Shown: positions 47,826 through 57,443 of the stretch, piece after piece
Layout: every line of letters starts with the position of its first letter
Numbering within the stretch: the stretch's first letter is position 1
Assembly: GCA_029933125.1 (NCBI GenBank)
Contig: JAOZOU010000003.1
Coordinates: 62,001 to 126,000 of the forward strand
Source of the DNA: a bacterium
Lineage (GTDB): Bacteria; Arandabacterota; Arandabacteria; Arandabacterales; Arandabacteraceae
Length of the DNA stretch: 64,000 nucleotides
Reading direction: 5' to 3'
Translations under genes and position numbers: made by a program
The notes under the pieces: generated by a model
The model's database searches: none
The model's input: the letters and a program-made list of their open reading frames with translations, nothing else
Told to the model about the DNA's origin: nothing

Positions 47826-49612
47826 TAGGCAGAGCCGAAGGTACGATAGTCCTCTATTTTTGCACGCTTCTTTAGTCTATCATACCAGCGCGATATGTAT
47901 ATCTGCTGCTTTGTGTTAAGTAAGGAAAACTTGTACTTCTGCATGTTGGATTCAAAGTCCTGCTCATCCATTGGCTGCTTGTCATCGACTCTTATAATGT
48001 AAAACTTGTTAGCTTGTTCAATGATACCGCTGATTTGCCCTTTGTCGAGAGCAAATGCTGTTGCTATCACCGTATTAGCCGATCCGATTCCTGGTACCAT
48101 CGAATGCCTTCGAAACGGTTCGGTTCGCTTTACCTCAAGACCGTGCATTCTTGCAGCTGCTTCAAGGCTACTACCCTTGCCTATTCGCTGATGAATGTCC
48201 TGAGCTATCGAGCGAGCTATCTCTCTTCGCTGCTCATACTTGTAGCGGCGGATCACGGAATCCTTTATCTCCTCAAGGGGTGGGATTGTCGAAGGAATCT
48301 TCTCAATGACCTCAACCACATAGAAAGCTTTGGTACCCTCGAAGGGTCCCCCGACTTTGCCCTGCTGAATTTCAAAGATCTTATCGGCATCGCTTTGGCT
48401 GAATCCATATGTTGGGCTTAGCAAACTCTTTGGAATGGGATCGGATTCTGAAAGGCTATAGCCTAGCTCATCAGCTGCAACTTTGAGACCCCTCTTCTTT
48501 GCAACAGCAACAAGGTCGCCTGCCTTTGTTCTTATTTCATCAAGCGTCAAGGGACTGGGTTCAACTCGGGAGAAAATATATGAAACGCGAGCCTCCTCAA
48601 CACCATCACGCTTGCGGCGCTCCTCGACTCGGAACACATGGAAACCTGTTTCAGTCCTCACAATATCGCTCATGCTGCCAGGCGAAAGGCTGAAGACCAC
48701 TGAGTCAAGTTTAGCCTCAAGGAAACCCTTCTTGACCCAGCCCATATCCCCTCCGCTGGATGCTGTCTTCTCATCATCGGAATATTCCTGAGCTATTTCG
48801 TCGAATGGTTCACCAGCCTCAATCAAATCATGTGCTTCTTCAATCCTCTGGCGTGCATAATCCACATCCTCGGGACTTGGTTCCTTTGGGAGGGCGCAAA
48901 GGCGCAGACGCAATTTCTCAGGCACTCGAAAGTCCTCCCTGTGCTCTTCATAGAAAGCAGCGAGCTGCTCCTGCGAAGGATCAGGTATATCTTGCTTAAC
49001 ATTCATCGGATCTACTACCACATACGAGATTGATACCATTTCTTGAAATATTGCTATTGCTCTTCTCGTCTCCTCGGTTGTCGTACGAACGCATGCCCCA
49101 ACATACTCACTGATCTTCTGGATAGGAAGATTCTTCCTGAAGTAGGATTCCATCTGGATTGCGAATCTTGGATTCTGAAGCGCTGCCAGATACTTCTGAT
49201 GATCATATGAGCTATCGGTCTGCAGGTAAGGATTTGATCTGATAAAAGATGGGGGTTGTGTACGTATGGCATTAACCAACTCTTGATCTGTGGGAAAGAG
49301 ATGTCGCTTTTCTGCCTCTTGCCAAAGGAGGTTGCGCTGAACTATATTTTCCCAAGCGCGCCTGGCGATCTCACGCTCAGTCTGGCTATCGATGTGGCGA
49401 TTCTGGTTCTGGTATGCTGCCCTGAGATTGTAGAGTTCAGTCCTGTATTCATCAAGAGTTATGCGGTGCTTGCCGACTCTGCCAACAACACCTGCCTCAG
49501 GTCCACCACGGCTCTTCAAATTCATGCCCCAAACAAAAACCATGAGTCCAACAAATGTCACAATGACTATCCAAAGAATGGTCTTAGTTTGCTGTCTGAG
49601 CTGGGCAAGCAT
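47822..49612 (-). CDS. PpiD/SurA-like peptidyl-prolyl isomerase chaperone
   Basis: 596 residues from the ATG at 49612, which has GGAGGGG just upstream; the frame is open 14 codons further. An N-terminal membrane anchor (ILWIVIVTFVGLMVFVWGM) is followed by a SurA_N-type chaperone domain (about 30-190) and a parvulin rotamase (about 215-330: EYSDDEKTASSGGDMGWVKKG, TGFHVFRVEERR). A second, degenerate parvulin-like region follows (about 400-560). Such proteins assist folding of outer-membrane and secreted proteins in the periplasm, which suits the barrels and giant secreted peptidases of this window. Confidence 0.88.
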   Translation of the reverse strand: MLAQLRQQTKTILWIVIVTFVGLMVFVWGMNLKSRGGPEAGVVGRVGKHRITLDEYRTELYNLRAAYQNQNRHIDSQTEREIARRAWENIVQRNLLWQEAEKRHLFPTDQELVNAIRTQPPSFIRSNPYLQTDSSYDHQKYLAALQNPRFAIQMESYFRKNLPIQKISEYVGACVRTTTEETRRAIAIFQEMVSISYVVVDPMNVKQDIPDPSQEQLAAFYEEHREDFRVPEKLRLRLCALPKEPSPEDVDYARQRIEEAHDLIEAGEPFDEIAQEYSDDEKTASSGGDMGWVKKGFLEAKLDSVVFSLSPGSMSDIVRTETGFHVFRVEERRKRDGVEEARVSYIFSRVEPSPLTLDEIRTKAGDLVAVAKKRGLKVAADELGYSLSESDPIPKSLLSPTYGFSQSDADKIFEIQQGKVGGPFEGTKAFYVVEVIEKIPSTIPPLEEIKDSVIRRYKYEQRREIARSIAQDIHQRIGKGSSLEAAARMHGLEVKRTEPFRRHSMVPGIGSANTVIATAFALDKGQISGIIEQANKFYIIRVDDKQPMDEQDFESNMQKYKFSLLNTKQQIYISRWYDRLKKRAKIEDYRTFGSAY

Positions 49613-49644
49613 AAATCCCCTCCACAAGTGTATTTTTCTCAGAG

Positions 49645-49673
49645 ATACTAACAACTGGGAAATCTCATAACAA
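49645..49673 (-). promoter_or_regulatory. Possible promoter of the PpiD-like gene
   Basis: On the reverse strand, TTGTTA (49673-49668) and TAGTAT (49650-49645) are 17 bp apart, each with four of six consensus matches, about 33 bp upstream of the start codon. Confidence 0.4.
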
Positions 49674-49842
49674 GGGATTTTTCACCTTTGGCCTTGACCC
49701 CATTCTCATCCAAGGTGTAGCATGTCTTTGGTTCTTGGAGGGGATCAAGCGTAGATGGGAATTCCATCTGGCTTTTTTGCGCAACAGGCTTTAGAATCGA
49801 AAAAGATGTGGAGGACTCTCACTGCCCGCCAACATTGTTTTC

Positions 49843-50590
49843 GTGCCCAGGCCGGAGGTAGGTACTCCTAAACCGTTTCTCTATGTTACGGAGCTTTATG
49901 GTTCCATCAAGGTTTTGACAGGAGAGGGTTCGCTTTACGGTTTCGCTGAAAACGTGCTCAACTGTGAGCCTGACTACAAGATGCCTAGAACGGCTGAGCC
50001 AGGTGGTTCTTGCATCGATGCTCTACAGAGAGGATGGCACGTTCATGAGCAAGGTGGTTCTGAAGATGAATCTTGATGGGTCCATACTGGTAGACAATCC
50101 CAATCCCAAAAGCTACATCTTTGTGGAAGATCTTAGAAATCCTTTCGGATCAGCATGGCGCCCTTCGGACGATTTGCTGTATGTATCAGACAATGGACCA
50201 GCAGTTGATGATCGAATTGCTAAGATACTGCCGGGTGAGAACTCTGGCTGGCCTCGATCGATGAGAACCAATTCTATGTTCATCTGGTGGTATACTCAGG
50301 GACCAACAGGTATTGTGATTGCCGCGAATCAGTTTGGGTCTCAACATGAAGATGATCTCTTCGGGCAAGCCTACTTTGAGGGATCATCTAGAGGATCGTG
50401 GAGATGGCTGTCGATGCTCGTGACAATGTCATTTATCTAAAGGACTTTGTAAGATACATTGGCAAAGGACCGGTAAGTGTGTGTGGGTTAGCATTTGGTC
50501 TAGAGGGATTTTACTTCACCGATTTGCATGGTGAGGCTGGTTTCAAGAGGCTGAAGAAGTCCTACGGAAACATCTGGAAGATAACCAGGG
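49843..50590 (+). pseudogene. Broken glucose/sorbosone dehydrogenase-type (PQQ-dependent propeller) gene
   Basis: Three overlapping reading frames together read as one degraded sugar dehydrogenase. 49843-about 49985 gives FLYVTELYGSIKVLTGEG. A frame change then leads to about 50050-50395 with MNLDGSILVDNP, LRNPFGSAWRPSDDLLYVSDNGP and ILPGENSGWP, blocks typical of the GSDH family. A second frame change near 50395 leads to a last piece ending SYGNIWKIT, the usual C-terminus. About 250 codons remain against 350-450 in intact members, so there is an internal deletion as well as frameshifts. No signal peptide is left. The 230 bp upstream (49613-49842) hold no recognisable gene apart from the reverse promoter. 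Confidence 0.8.
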
Positions 50591-50605
50591 TGAAAGGAGA
50601 AGAAA

Positions 50606-50831
50606 ATGGCCAAGGTTGTTGATAGCCAAGAAAGTCTAAGAAAATGTATTTGTGGTGGTTGTCCGACTCATAATCAATGTATGAAAGACAAAATGGAGGG
50701 GGCTCTTCTACGCTCGAGGTAAATCTTCATGTCAACTCACGCGCAGCGGCTGTCTTTGTGGTTCATGTCCCGTTGCATCAGATTATGGCCTTGAGAAAAT
50801 GTACTATTGCGAAATCGGAGCCGCTGAATAA
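50606..50831 (+). pseudogene. Frameshifted DUF2769-like cysteine-rich protein gene
   Basis: From the ATG at 50606 the frame reads a Cys-rich start (CICGGCPTHNQCMKD) and stops at 50720-50722. In the +1 frame from about 50709 it continues as YARGKSSCQL, then GCLCGSCPVASDYGL, then MYYCEIG, ending at 50831. Joined, these give the full DUF2769 pattern of repeated CxCxxCP and RGKSxC motifs in about 74 residues. One base indel near 50705-50709 explains the break. The family is known mainly from archaea and anaerobic bacteria and has no assigned function. A programmed frameshift is possible but no slippery site stands out. Confidence 0.75.
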
Positions 50832-50897
50832 CCAGGCTGAGCCTGGCTCGAAAGCGATTCAAAGAAAAAACTTCGTCCGTTGATCTTCACTGACGCT

Positions 50898-53096
50898 ATG
50901 CGCCAATGGCTTAAAATAGTCTTGCTTTCATGCTTAGCAGGAGGCTTTCTTGGCTCGAAGCCTCAGGGCAAAGCCCTAAAGGCTCCGCTTGCAGGCAGCA
51001 TTTGTCCAACATCGAGCTTCGGTAGCTGGAGACCTGGCCACCTCCATGCTGGCCTTGACCTTTCGACCTTCGGAAGGACAGGCATACCCGTTGTTGCAGT
51101 TGACTCTTGTTGGCTCTGGCGCATAAGGATCTGGAATGGGGGATACGGGAAAGCCCTCTACCTTCGACTGCCTAATGGAATGGTTGCTGTCTATGGTCAT
51201 CTCTCGAGATTCATACCTGAGATCGAGGCTACAGTAGAAGCCGAACAGGATTCACTCTGCAAACATGAGATCGAGCTCTACTTTGAGCCTTGGCGCTTCA
51301 GATTTGCTCCTGGTGATACGGTTGCTTACAGTGGTGATACGGGTTCAGGACCTCCTCATCTTCATTTTGAGCTCCGTTCGGATGTCTCTTCAAGGCTGAG
51401 AATCAATCCCCTTGACGGCTATCTGGATCTCAGGGAATCTCATCGTCCGAGAATCGCTAGCATCTTGCTGGAACCTCTTGGCCCAACCTCTTCGATCAAT
51501 GGCAATTACAAGCCGATCGAGTTTGATATGGAAGGCATATGTGATACAGTCAGAATCAGTGGGGGTTTTGGTTTAGCGGTTGATGCCTATGATACAACTC
51601 TTTGCGAGCGTCTTGTTGGCATTGATTCATATCGGGTGGAGATAGATGGTAATCCAATTTGGAGTTTCAATCTCGATTTTTTCCCATCACCTAAGGCGCA
51701 TTTTGTTGACGCAATCTATGAGGTTTTCGCTGGCAAAAGATTCGTGAGACTATATGCTGAGCCAGGTCTTGATCTTGAGGGATTCGCATGCTATTCGCAA
51801 ACAATCTCAAGTGATTTTGATCTTCTCCCTGGCCATCACAGATTGGTTATTCGGGCACTGGATGCATGGGGAAATGCAGATTCGGCTGAGATAGATTTAC
51901 AGTGCGGAATGTCTCCTGTTATCCTGGCCTATAGGCTTGCTCGCGACACCTTAGGAACAGCCGCAGTCATCCAAGCAAGATATGCTACTTCAATTCGCTT
52001 GGGCTTCGCTCAAGGTTTGGATCAAAGCATGGCATCTGGTTCAGGGCCTAAGAAAGCCTGGCAGTGGTTGGACAAAGATCTTGCTCGAGAGGGTTTGCAA
52101 CGTGTGGTTCTACCTGTCAGCTCTCCAGCAGAGGTTGCCTGTCGCATTACTGGCATAGGAGGGATCAGTTGCGAAGGTGTGCTCTCAACTTTGCCTCGCA
52201 GTTCTGATGATATGTGCAAGGTGGATTTTGAAGCTCACCAATCATGGATTGAAGCCACTGCCTCATGTGATGTAGCTCCTCTTTCGCTTCCGGTGATGGT
52301 ATGGTCCCATTGCGATACAGCAGTAAATACACTTCTTCAGCCGATAGGACGGGGGAGATTCAGGGGGATAATTCCTCTTTCCTCGTGTGATACATTGCTC
52401 CAACCTAGCGTCGAGTTTGATTACACAGATGGCAGCATAAAGGTGTCCGAAACATTGAGAATTCTTGCAGTTCTTCCAGGGGGTACAACATGGTTCAGCG
52501 ATGATGGGATTCTACTGGCACTACACAGTTCAGAGGCCAATCCTCTGAGATTCTTCAAAGTTTCGAGCGATTCAAGTGAACCTTACAGAGGGTTTGCAGG
52601 CAGGGGACTACTGATTGAATTTGAGCCGAGGAATGTTTTCTTCCCAGATAGGCTAGGGATCGACTTGAATCTGAGATTACCTGTATCCAACTCGGGAGTC
52701 TTTGCGCTCAGGGGCTCCAGACCAGCTTTTCTTGCTTGCCTTGATGAGCAGGGCTCATGCCATCTGACTCTCACCACGCTTGTGCCTGTTGCGATTCTCA
52801 AAGATGTCGAACCCCCAAGCATAAGATGGAAAGGAGGCATAGAGGTACGTGATTCTGATAGGAGGGTATTTATCAAGGCTATTGCTAGGGATGAAGGCTC
52901 AGGGATTGATGCTGGTTCAATAAAAGCAAGCATTGACAATGAATGTGCGGTAGTAAGCTATGACCCCGATAACGGCACAGTTGAGATCCGCAGCAGAAAG
53001 CGCTTGCGATATGGCGACCATCGAATTAGGCTTGAAGCTAGAGATAGAGTTGGAAATCTATCAGCGATTGAGCGGCTGATTCATATAGGTAGGTAG
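50898..53096 (+). CDS. Secreted M23 (LytM-type) metallopeptidase with long C-terminal extension
   Basis: 732 residues from the ATG at 50898, which gives a clean signal peptide (MRQWLKIVLLSCLAGG); an in-frame TTG at 50880 adds six residues. The LytM domain is at about 25-180 and has H50-A-G-L-D54 and H154-L-H156-F as zinc ligands, so it is probably an active peptidoglycan endopeptidase in the periplasm. The remaining 550 residues are beta-rich, with Ig-like parts near the end (PSIRWKGGIEVRDSDRRVFIKAIARDEGSGI in blocks) and no further motif recognised. The catalytic domain being N-terminal, with a long tail, is less usual than the reverse. dnaE follows 6 bp later. Confidence 0.88.
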   Translation: MRQWLKIVLLSCLAGGFLGSKPQGKALKAPLAGSICPTSSFGSWRPGHLHAGLDLSTFGRTGIPVVAVDSCWLWRIRIWNGGYGKALYLRLPNGMVAVYGHLSRFIPEIEATVEAEQDSLCKHEIELYFEPWRFRFAPGDTVAYSGDTGSGPPHLHFELRSDVSSRLRINPLDGYLDLRESHRPRIASILLEPLGPTSSINGNYKPIEFDMEGICDTVRISGGFGLAVDAYDTTLCERLVGIDSYRVEIDGNPIWSFNLDFFPSPKAHFVDAIYEVFAGKRFVRLYAEPGLDLEGFACYSQTISSDFDLLPGHHRLVIRALDAWGNADSAEIDLQCGMSPVILAYRLARDTLGTAAVIQARYATSIRLGFAQGLDQSMASGSGPKKAWQWLDKDLAREGLQRVVLPVSSPAEVACRITGIGGISCEGVLSTLPRSSDDMCKVDFEAHQSWIEATASCDVAPLSLPVMVWSHCDTAVNTLLQPIGRGRFRGIIPLSSCDTLLQPSVEFDYTDGSIKVSETLRILAVLPGGTTWFSDDGILLALHSSEANPLRFFKVSSDSSEPYRGFAGRGLLIEFEPRNVFFPDRLGIDLNLRLPVSNSGVFALRGSRPAFLACLDEQGSCHLTLTTLVPVAILKDVEPPSIRWKGGIEVRDSDRRVFIKAIARDEGSGIDAGSIKASIDNECAVVSYDPDNGTVEIRSRKRLRYGDHRIRLEARDRVGNLSAIERLIHIGR

Positions 53097-53102
53097 CTTG
53101 CC

Positions 53103-56100
53103 TTGAAATACGCCAACTTTGTCCACTTGCATGTGCATTCCGACTATAGCCTCCTTGATGGTGCGGGTAGAATAGGTGATTACATCAAGCGTGCGCTTGA
53201 ATTAAGAATGCCAGCTCTCGCTCTCACCGATCATGGTTGCATGTTCGGTGCGATAGCCTTTTACAAACAGGCACTTAAGAGTGGGATAAAACCTATCATT
53301 GGGTGTGAGCTATATGTTGCTCCGACTAGCCGCTTTGAGAAGAAGGCAGCACCCGGTGGCGTTTGGGATGGATCCAATCATATAATCCTGCTTGCGAAGA
53401 ATCTTACGGGCTATCATAATCTCATGAAGCTTTCCTCGAAGGGCTATACTGAGGGTTTCTATTACCGCCCTCGAGTTGATCTCGAACTCCTCTCCCAGCA
53501 TTCTGAAGGACTCATCGCTCTTACAGCGTGTCTCAAGGGCGTTGTCAGCGAAGATTTAGCTCGCAGCAATTTCGAAGAAGCTACACGCAAGGCAACTCAT
53601 CTTCTTGATATCTTTGGCAAGGGGAATGTCTATCTCGAGATTCAGCGCCATGGTCTCGATGAGGAAGAACGCATCATAACTGAAGCTCTTAAGCTCAGCA
53701 AGCAGCTTGGAATCGGAATGGTTGCGACCAATGATTGCCATTACATCAATAGGGAGGATGCGAAAGCTCAAGATATTCTGCTTTGTATCCAGACAGGAAG
53801 GGATTACGATGATCCCAATCGCCTGAGATTTGCAAACGATCAATTCTATTTCAAAACTCCTGAGGAGATGAAAGCTCTTTTTCCTGAAGCTCCTGAGGCT
53901 ATAACAACGACTGTTGAAGTTGCTGAGAAATGCAATCTTGACTTGGAACTTGGCAAGATCCACCTTCCCGACTTTCCTATCCCCGAAGGTTTTCGTGATG
54001 CTGACCACTATCTTGAATTTCTTGCTCGTGAGGGGCTGAAGAGACGCTATCCTGGGAATCCACCTAAGGCCGTTGAGAGACTTGAATATGAGCTTCGAAT
54101 CATTGAGCAGATGAGATATTCGAGCTATTTTCTCATCATCAAAGATCTTGTCGACGCAGCTCGCACCATGGGGATACCTGTTGGACCTGGCAGAGGATCT
54201 GCTGCTGGTAGCATTGTCGCCTATTGTCTTGGCATAACCGATATCGATCCTCTCAAGTTTGGTCTGCTTTTTGAAAGGTTCCTCAACCCTGAAAGAATAA
54301 GCATGCCTGACATTGATATCGATTTCTGTGATAAGCGTCGTCAGGAGGTTATCGACTATGTAATCAAGAAGTATGGTAAGGAAAGTGTCTCCCAGATAAT
54401 CACTTTCGGAACACTCGCCGCTCGAGCTGCTATCCGAGATGTTGGAAGGGTTCTGAGGATACCTGCTGAGGATGTCGATCGCATAGCCAAGATGGTTCCA
54501 GCTGAACCGGGTGTAACAATTGATTCGGCTCTTGAGAGAGTACCTGAGCTGCAAGCAGCGGCATCGAGTGAGCGTTTCAGGGAGCTCATTGAGATGGCGA
54601 GGAGACTCGAAGGGCTGGCCCGCCATGCTTCTACCCATGCGGCAGGTGTCTTGATAGCTCCGGGCAATCTTACGGACTATGTGCCGCTTTATAGGGGAAC
54701 AAAGGGAGAAATCGTGACCCAGTACGACATGAATTCCATCGAGGCGATTGGGTTGCTCAAGATGGATTTCCTTGGTCTTACCACGCTTAGCATAGTCCAT
54801 GATACACTTTCCATGATAAAGGAGCGCCATGGAATCAACCTCGACATCGACAGCATCCCCCTCGATGATGAGGATGTCTATAAGATGTTGAGCAGCAGTC
54901 GCACTGTCGGTATCTTCCAGCTCGAAAGCAGTGGTATGCGCGATCTTCTGCGAAGGCTTTGCCCTGAAAGATTTGAAGACATAATTGCCATAAATGCCCT
55001 ATATCGCCCTGGTCCACTTGGGAGTGAGATGGTTGAGCTTTTCGTAAAGCGAAAGCGAGGAGCTCAAGAGATAGATTATGAGCATCCATTGCTTGAGCCA
55101 ATTCTAAGGGACACCTATGGAGTGATTCTTTACCAGGAGCAGGTGATAGAGATCGCTAGCCGCTTGGCGGGCTTCACGAGAGGTCAGGCTGATGTTTTGA
55201 GACGGGCTATGGGCAAGAAGGAACCTGAGGTGATGGACCGTCAGCGGCGTAACTTCATAAAGGGAGCGATGGAGAGAGGGATTCCAGAGGCGGTTGCTGA
55301 AAGAATTTTTAGCAAGATGGCTTACTTCGCAGGTTATGGCTTCAACAAGTCACATAGTGCTGCCTATGCATTGCTTTCCTATCAGACTGCTTATCTTAAG
55401 GCCAAGTATCCGATGGAGTTTATGGCAGCATGCCTCTCAAGTGAAATCGGTAATACTGAGAGGATTGTCACCTTGCTCGACGAATGCAGGCGTATGGGTA
55501 TAGAGGTTCTGCCTCCAGATATAAACGAAAGTGAGGCTGATTTCAAAGTCACTGACAAGGGGATAAGATTTGGGCTCGCTGCTATCAAGAATGTTGGCAA
55601 GACTGCAATTGACAATGTGGTTGAGGCTCGCAAGAAGGGAGGACGCTTCAAAACAATTTTCGATCTCTGCGAGCGAGTCGATCTCAGAAGCCTTAACAAG
55701 AGAGTTCTGGAGAGCCTTGTCTTCAGTGGTGCTCTCGATTCCCTCGAAGGGCACCGTGCTCAGCTTGTTGCTGCAATAGAGTCTGCTATGGCAGTTGCCC
55801 AGAAAGTTCAGAGGGACAGGAGGGCTGGTCAGACCTCTTTGCTAAAGATACTGGAGACCAAGGGCGAGGATGAGGCAATAGCAAGGAGGCTTCCCTTTGT
55901 CGAGGAATGGACACTTATGGAGAAGCTTGGTCGTGAACGTGAGGTACTTGGGTTTTACTGCTCGGATCACCCTCTTACAAGGTATCGCCGGGAGGTAGAT
56001 GCCTTTACGACGACATCAATTGCCGAGGCAAGAAATATGGAGGAAGGAGCCAGGGTCGTTGTTGCAGGAATACTTGGCTCACGGCGGGTCATAATCACCA

Positions 56101-56576
56101 GGGACGGGAAGAAAATTGCCTTTGTTCAAGTTGAAGATATGACGGGTCAAATTGAGGCAATTTTCTTCGATGAACTCTTCCGAGCCAATGAGAGCCGTCT
56201 TGTCTCAGGAAACCTCATCCTTATACTGGGAACCATATCCCGCAGAAATGATGACCAGGCAAAGATAAGGGTGAATGATTTCGTTGAGCTTGACCAGGCC
56301 ATTGAGCACCTTACTGAGGCGGTGGAGGTTGACATCGATCCTCAGAAAATGAATGAAAGTGGGCTTGAGGTTCTGAGAGGGGTGCTTGAATCATCACCTG
56401 GCCAGGTCCCTGTCTCCTTTATTGTGCATAGCGCCAATGTTGGGGCTGTTGTCCTTGAGATCCCCAAGGCAAAGATAAAACCAACGCGGGATGTGGTTGC
56501 CATGATTGATGCTGTTGAGGGTGTTGCAAATGTTCAATTGCTCTGGAGAATGCGCAATCGAAGAAGATTGCGCTAA
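53103..56576 (+). CDS. dnaE: DNA polymerase III subunit alpha
   Basis: 1157 residues, the replicative C-family polymerase. PHP domain at the N-terminus (VHLHVHSDYSLLDG, ALTDHG), then the palm with D403-I-D405 in PDIDIDFCD and the third catalytic Asp555 in KMDFLGL; these numbers are almost the same as in E. coli DnaE. Further: GPGRGSAAGS, RHASTHAAGV, GYGFNKSHSAAYA, a helix-hairpin-helix region near 800-850, and an OB fold near 975-1050 (VVVAGILGSRR). TTG start at 53103 with no nearby ATG that keeps the PHP start. It follows the M23 gene by 6 bp; a joint transcript is possible. Confidence 0.97.
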   Translation: MKYANFVHLHVHSDYSLLDGAGRIGDYIKRALELRMPALALTDHGCMFGAIAFYKQALKSGIKPIIGCELYVAPTSRFEKKAAPGGVWDGSNHIILLAKNLTGYHNLMKLSSKGYTEGFYYRPRVDLELLSQHSEGLIALTACLKGVVSEDLARSNFEEATRKATHLLDIFGKGNVYLEIQRHGLDEEERIITEALKLSKQLGIGMVATNDCHYINREDAKAQDILLCIQTGRDYDDPNRLRFANDQFYFKTPEEMKALFPEAPEAITTTVEVAEKCNLDLELGKIHLPDFPIPEGFRDADHYLEFLAREGLKRRYPGNPPKAVERLEYELRIIEQMRYSSYFLIIKDLVDAARTMGIPVGPGRGSAAGSIVAYCLGITDIDPLKFGLLFERFLNPERISMPDIDIDFCDKRRQEVIDYVIKKYGKESVSQIITFGTLAARAAIRDVGRVLRIPAEDVDRIAKMVPAEPGVTIDSALERVPELQAAASSERFRELIEMARRLEGLARHASTHAAGVLIAPGNLTDYVPLYRGTKGEIVTQYDMNSIEAIGLLKMDFLGLTTLSIVHDTLSMIKERHGINLDIDSIPLDDEDVYKMLSSSRTVGIFQLESSGMRDLLRRLCPERFEDIIAINALYRPGPLGSEMVELFVKRKRGAQEIDYEHPLLEPILRDTYGVILYQEQVIEIASRLAGFTRGQADVLRRAMGKKEPEVMDRQRRNFIKGAMERGIPEAVAERIFSKMAYFAGYGFNKSHSAAYALLSYQTAYLKAKYPMEFMAACLSSEIGNTERIVTLLDECRRMGIEVLPPDINESEADFKVTDKGIRFGLAAIKNVGKTAIDNVVEARKKGGRFKTIFDLCERVDLRSLNKRVLESLVFSGALDSLEGHRAQLVAAIESAMAVAQKVQRDRRAGQTSLLKILETKGEDEAIARRLPFVEEWTLMEKLGREREVLGFYCSDHPLTRYRREVDAFTTTSIAEARNMEEGARVVVAGILGSRRVIITRDGKKIAFVQVEDMTGQIEAIFFDELFRANESRLVSGNLILILGTISRRNDDQAKIRVNDFVELDQAIEHLTEAVEVDIDPQKMNESGLEVLRGVLESSPGQVPVSFIVHSANVGAVVLEIPKAKIKPTRDVVAMIDAVEGVANVQLLWRMRNRRRLR

Positions 56577-56636
56577 GTGTTGACGCCTAAAGAGCATTCT
56601 GGTAGCTTGAGCGGTGTATGGTTCAGGGGGGCAAAA

Positions 56637-57440
56637 ATGAGAGTTTTCGTGGCTATTGTTGTCATTCTTTCCGCTGCAGCCCTTTGGGCTGATGAGTATA
56701 GTCCATCTCAGGTTCCTGTTCAGCCGCTCGAGGTTGTCGATGTGCCTACTGCTGGGCTCCTTCCGAGGGGTGGATTCAGAATAGAAGCTGACATCTATGC
56801 CGAAGGGGGGGTGCTTGTAAGCCTCGATGTAGGATTTGCCCGCTATTTCACCTTTGGTATCTCCTACGGTGGTGCCAATATCATCGGCAGTGATGATCCA
56901 GAGATGAATCCCGAACCAGCGGTCAATCTTAAGGTGAGGATCTTTGAGGAATCTATTCTCCTGCCTGCCGTTGCTCTTGGATTCAATTCCCAGGGCTACG
57001 GAAAGTATCTCAGTGACAAGGAGACCTATGGAGAGGAACGCTACCTTGTAAAGTCACGTGGTATCTATGCGGTTGCAAGCAAGAACTGGGATATACTTGG
57101 ACCATGCTCACTTCACGGAGGCATCAGCTATTCCCTTGAAAACAAGCTCGATAAGGATCCAACAGTTTTCGTAGGCTTGATCAAGTCTTTTGGGAGCGTC
57201 ATCGATTTGAGAATGGAATACGACTTTGGCTATAACGACAATGAGGGCAAGTGTTCTCTCGTCGAAAATAGAGGTTACATGAATGCTTCTCTTGTCTGGC
57301 ACTTGAATGAAAACTTCTCACTTGCTATCGAAGCCAGGGACATTATGACAAAGGATCGCGACGTGTGTGGTGAACAGAAAGTCGAGGATCTGAGGAAGTG
57401 GAATCGCGGAATATCGATTGTCTATCACGATTTTCTTTAG
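56637..57440 (+). CDS. Exported outer-membrane-type beta-barrel protein, unknown function
   Basis: 267 residues from the ATG at 56637, chosen for the signal peptide MRVFVAIVVILSAAALWAD; a GGGGGGC stretch is upstream. The mature part has alternating strands with aromatic ends (VGFARYFTFGISYGGANIIG, LPAVALGFNSQGYG, RGIYAVASKNWDIL), as in small barrels of the YjbH-like or DUF-type group often seen in FCB genomes. No enzymatic motif. It sits between dnaE (60 bp) and accA (3 bp), so is probably co-transcribed with accA although no functional link is obvious. Confidence 0.65.
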   Translation: MRVFVAIVVILSAAALWADEYSPSQVPVQPLEVVDVPTAGLLPRGGFRIEADIYAEGGVLVSLDVGFARYFTFGISYGGANIIGSDDPEMNPEPAVNLKVRIFEESILLPAVALGFNSQGYGKYLSDKETYGEERYLVKSRGIYAVASKNWDILGPCSLHGGISYSLENKLDKDPTVFVGLIKSFGSVIDLRMEYDFGYNDNEGKCSLVENRGYMNASLVWHLNENFSLAIEARDIMTKDRDVCGEQKVEDLRKWNRGISIVYHDFL

Positions 57441-57443
57441 AGG

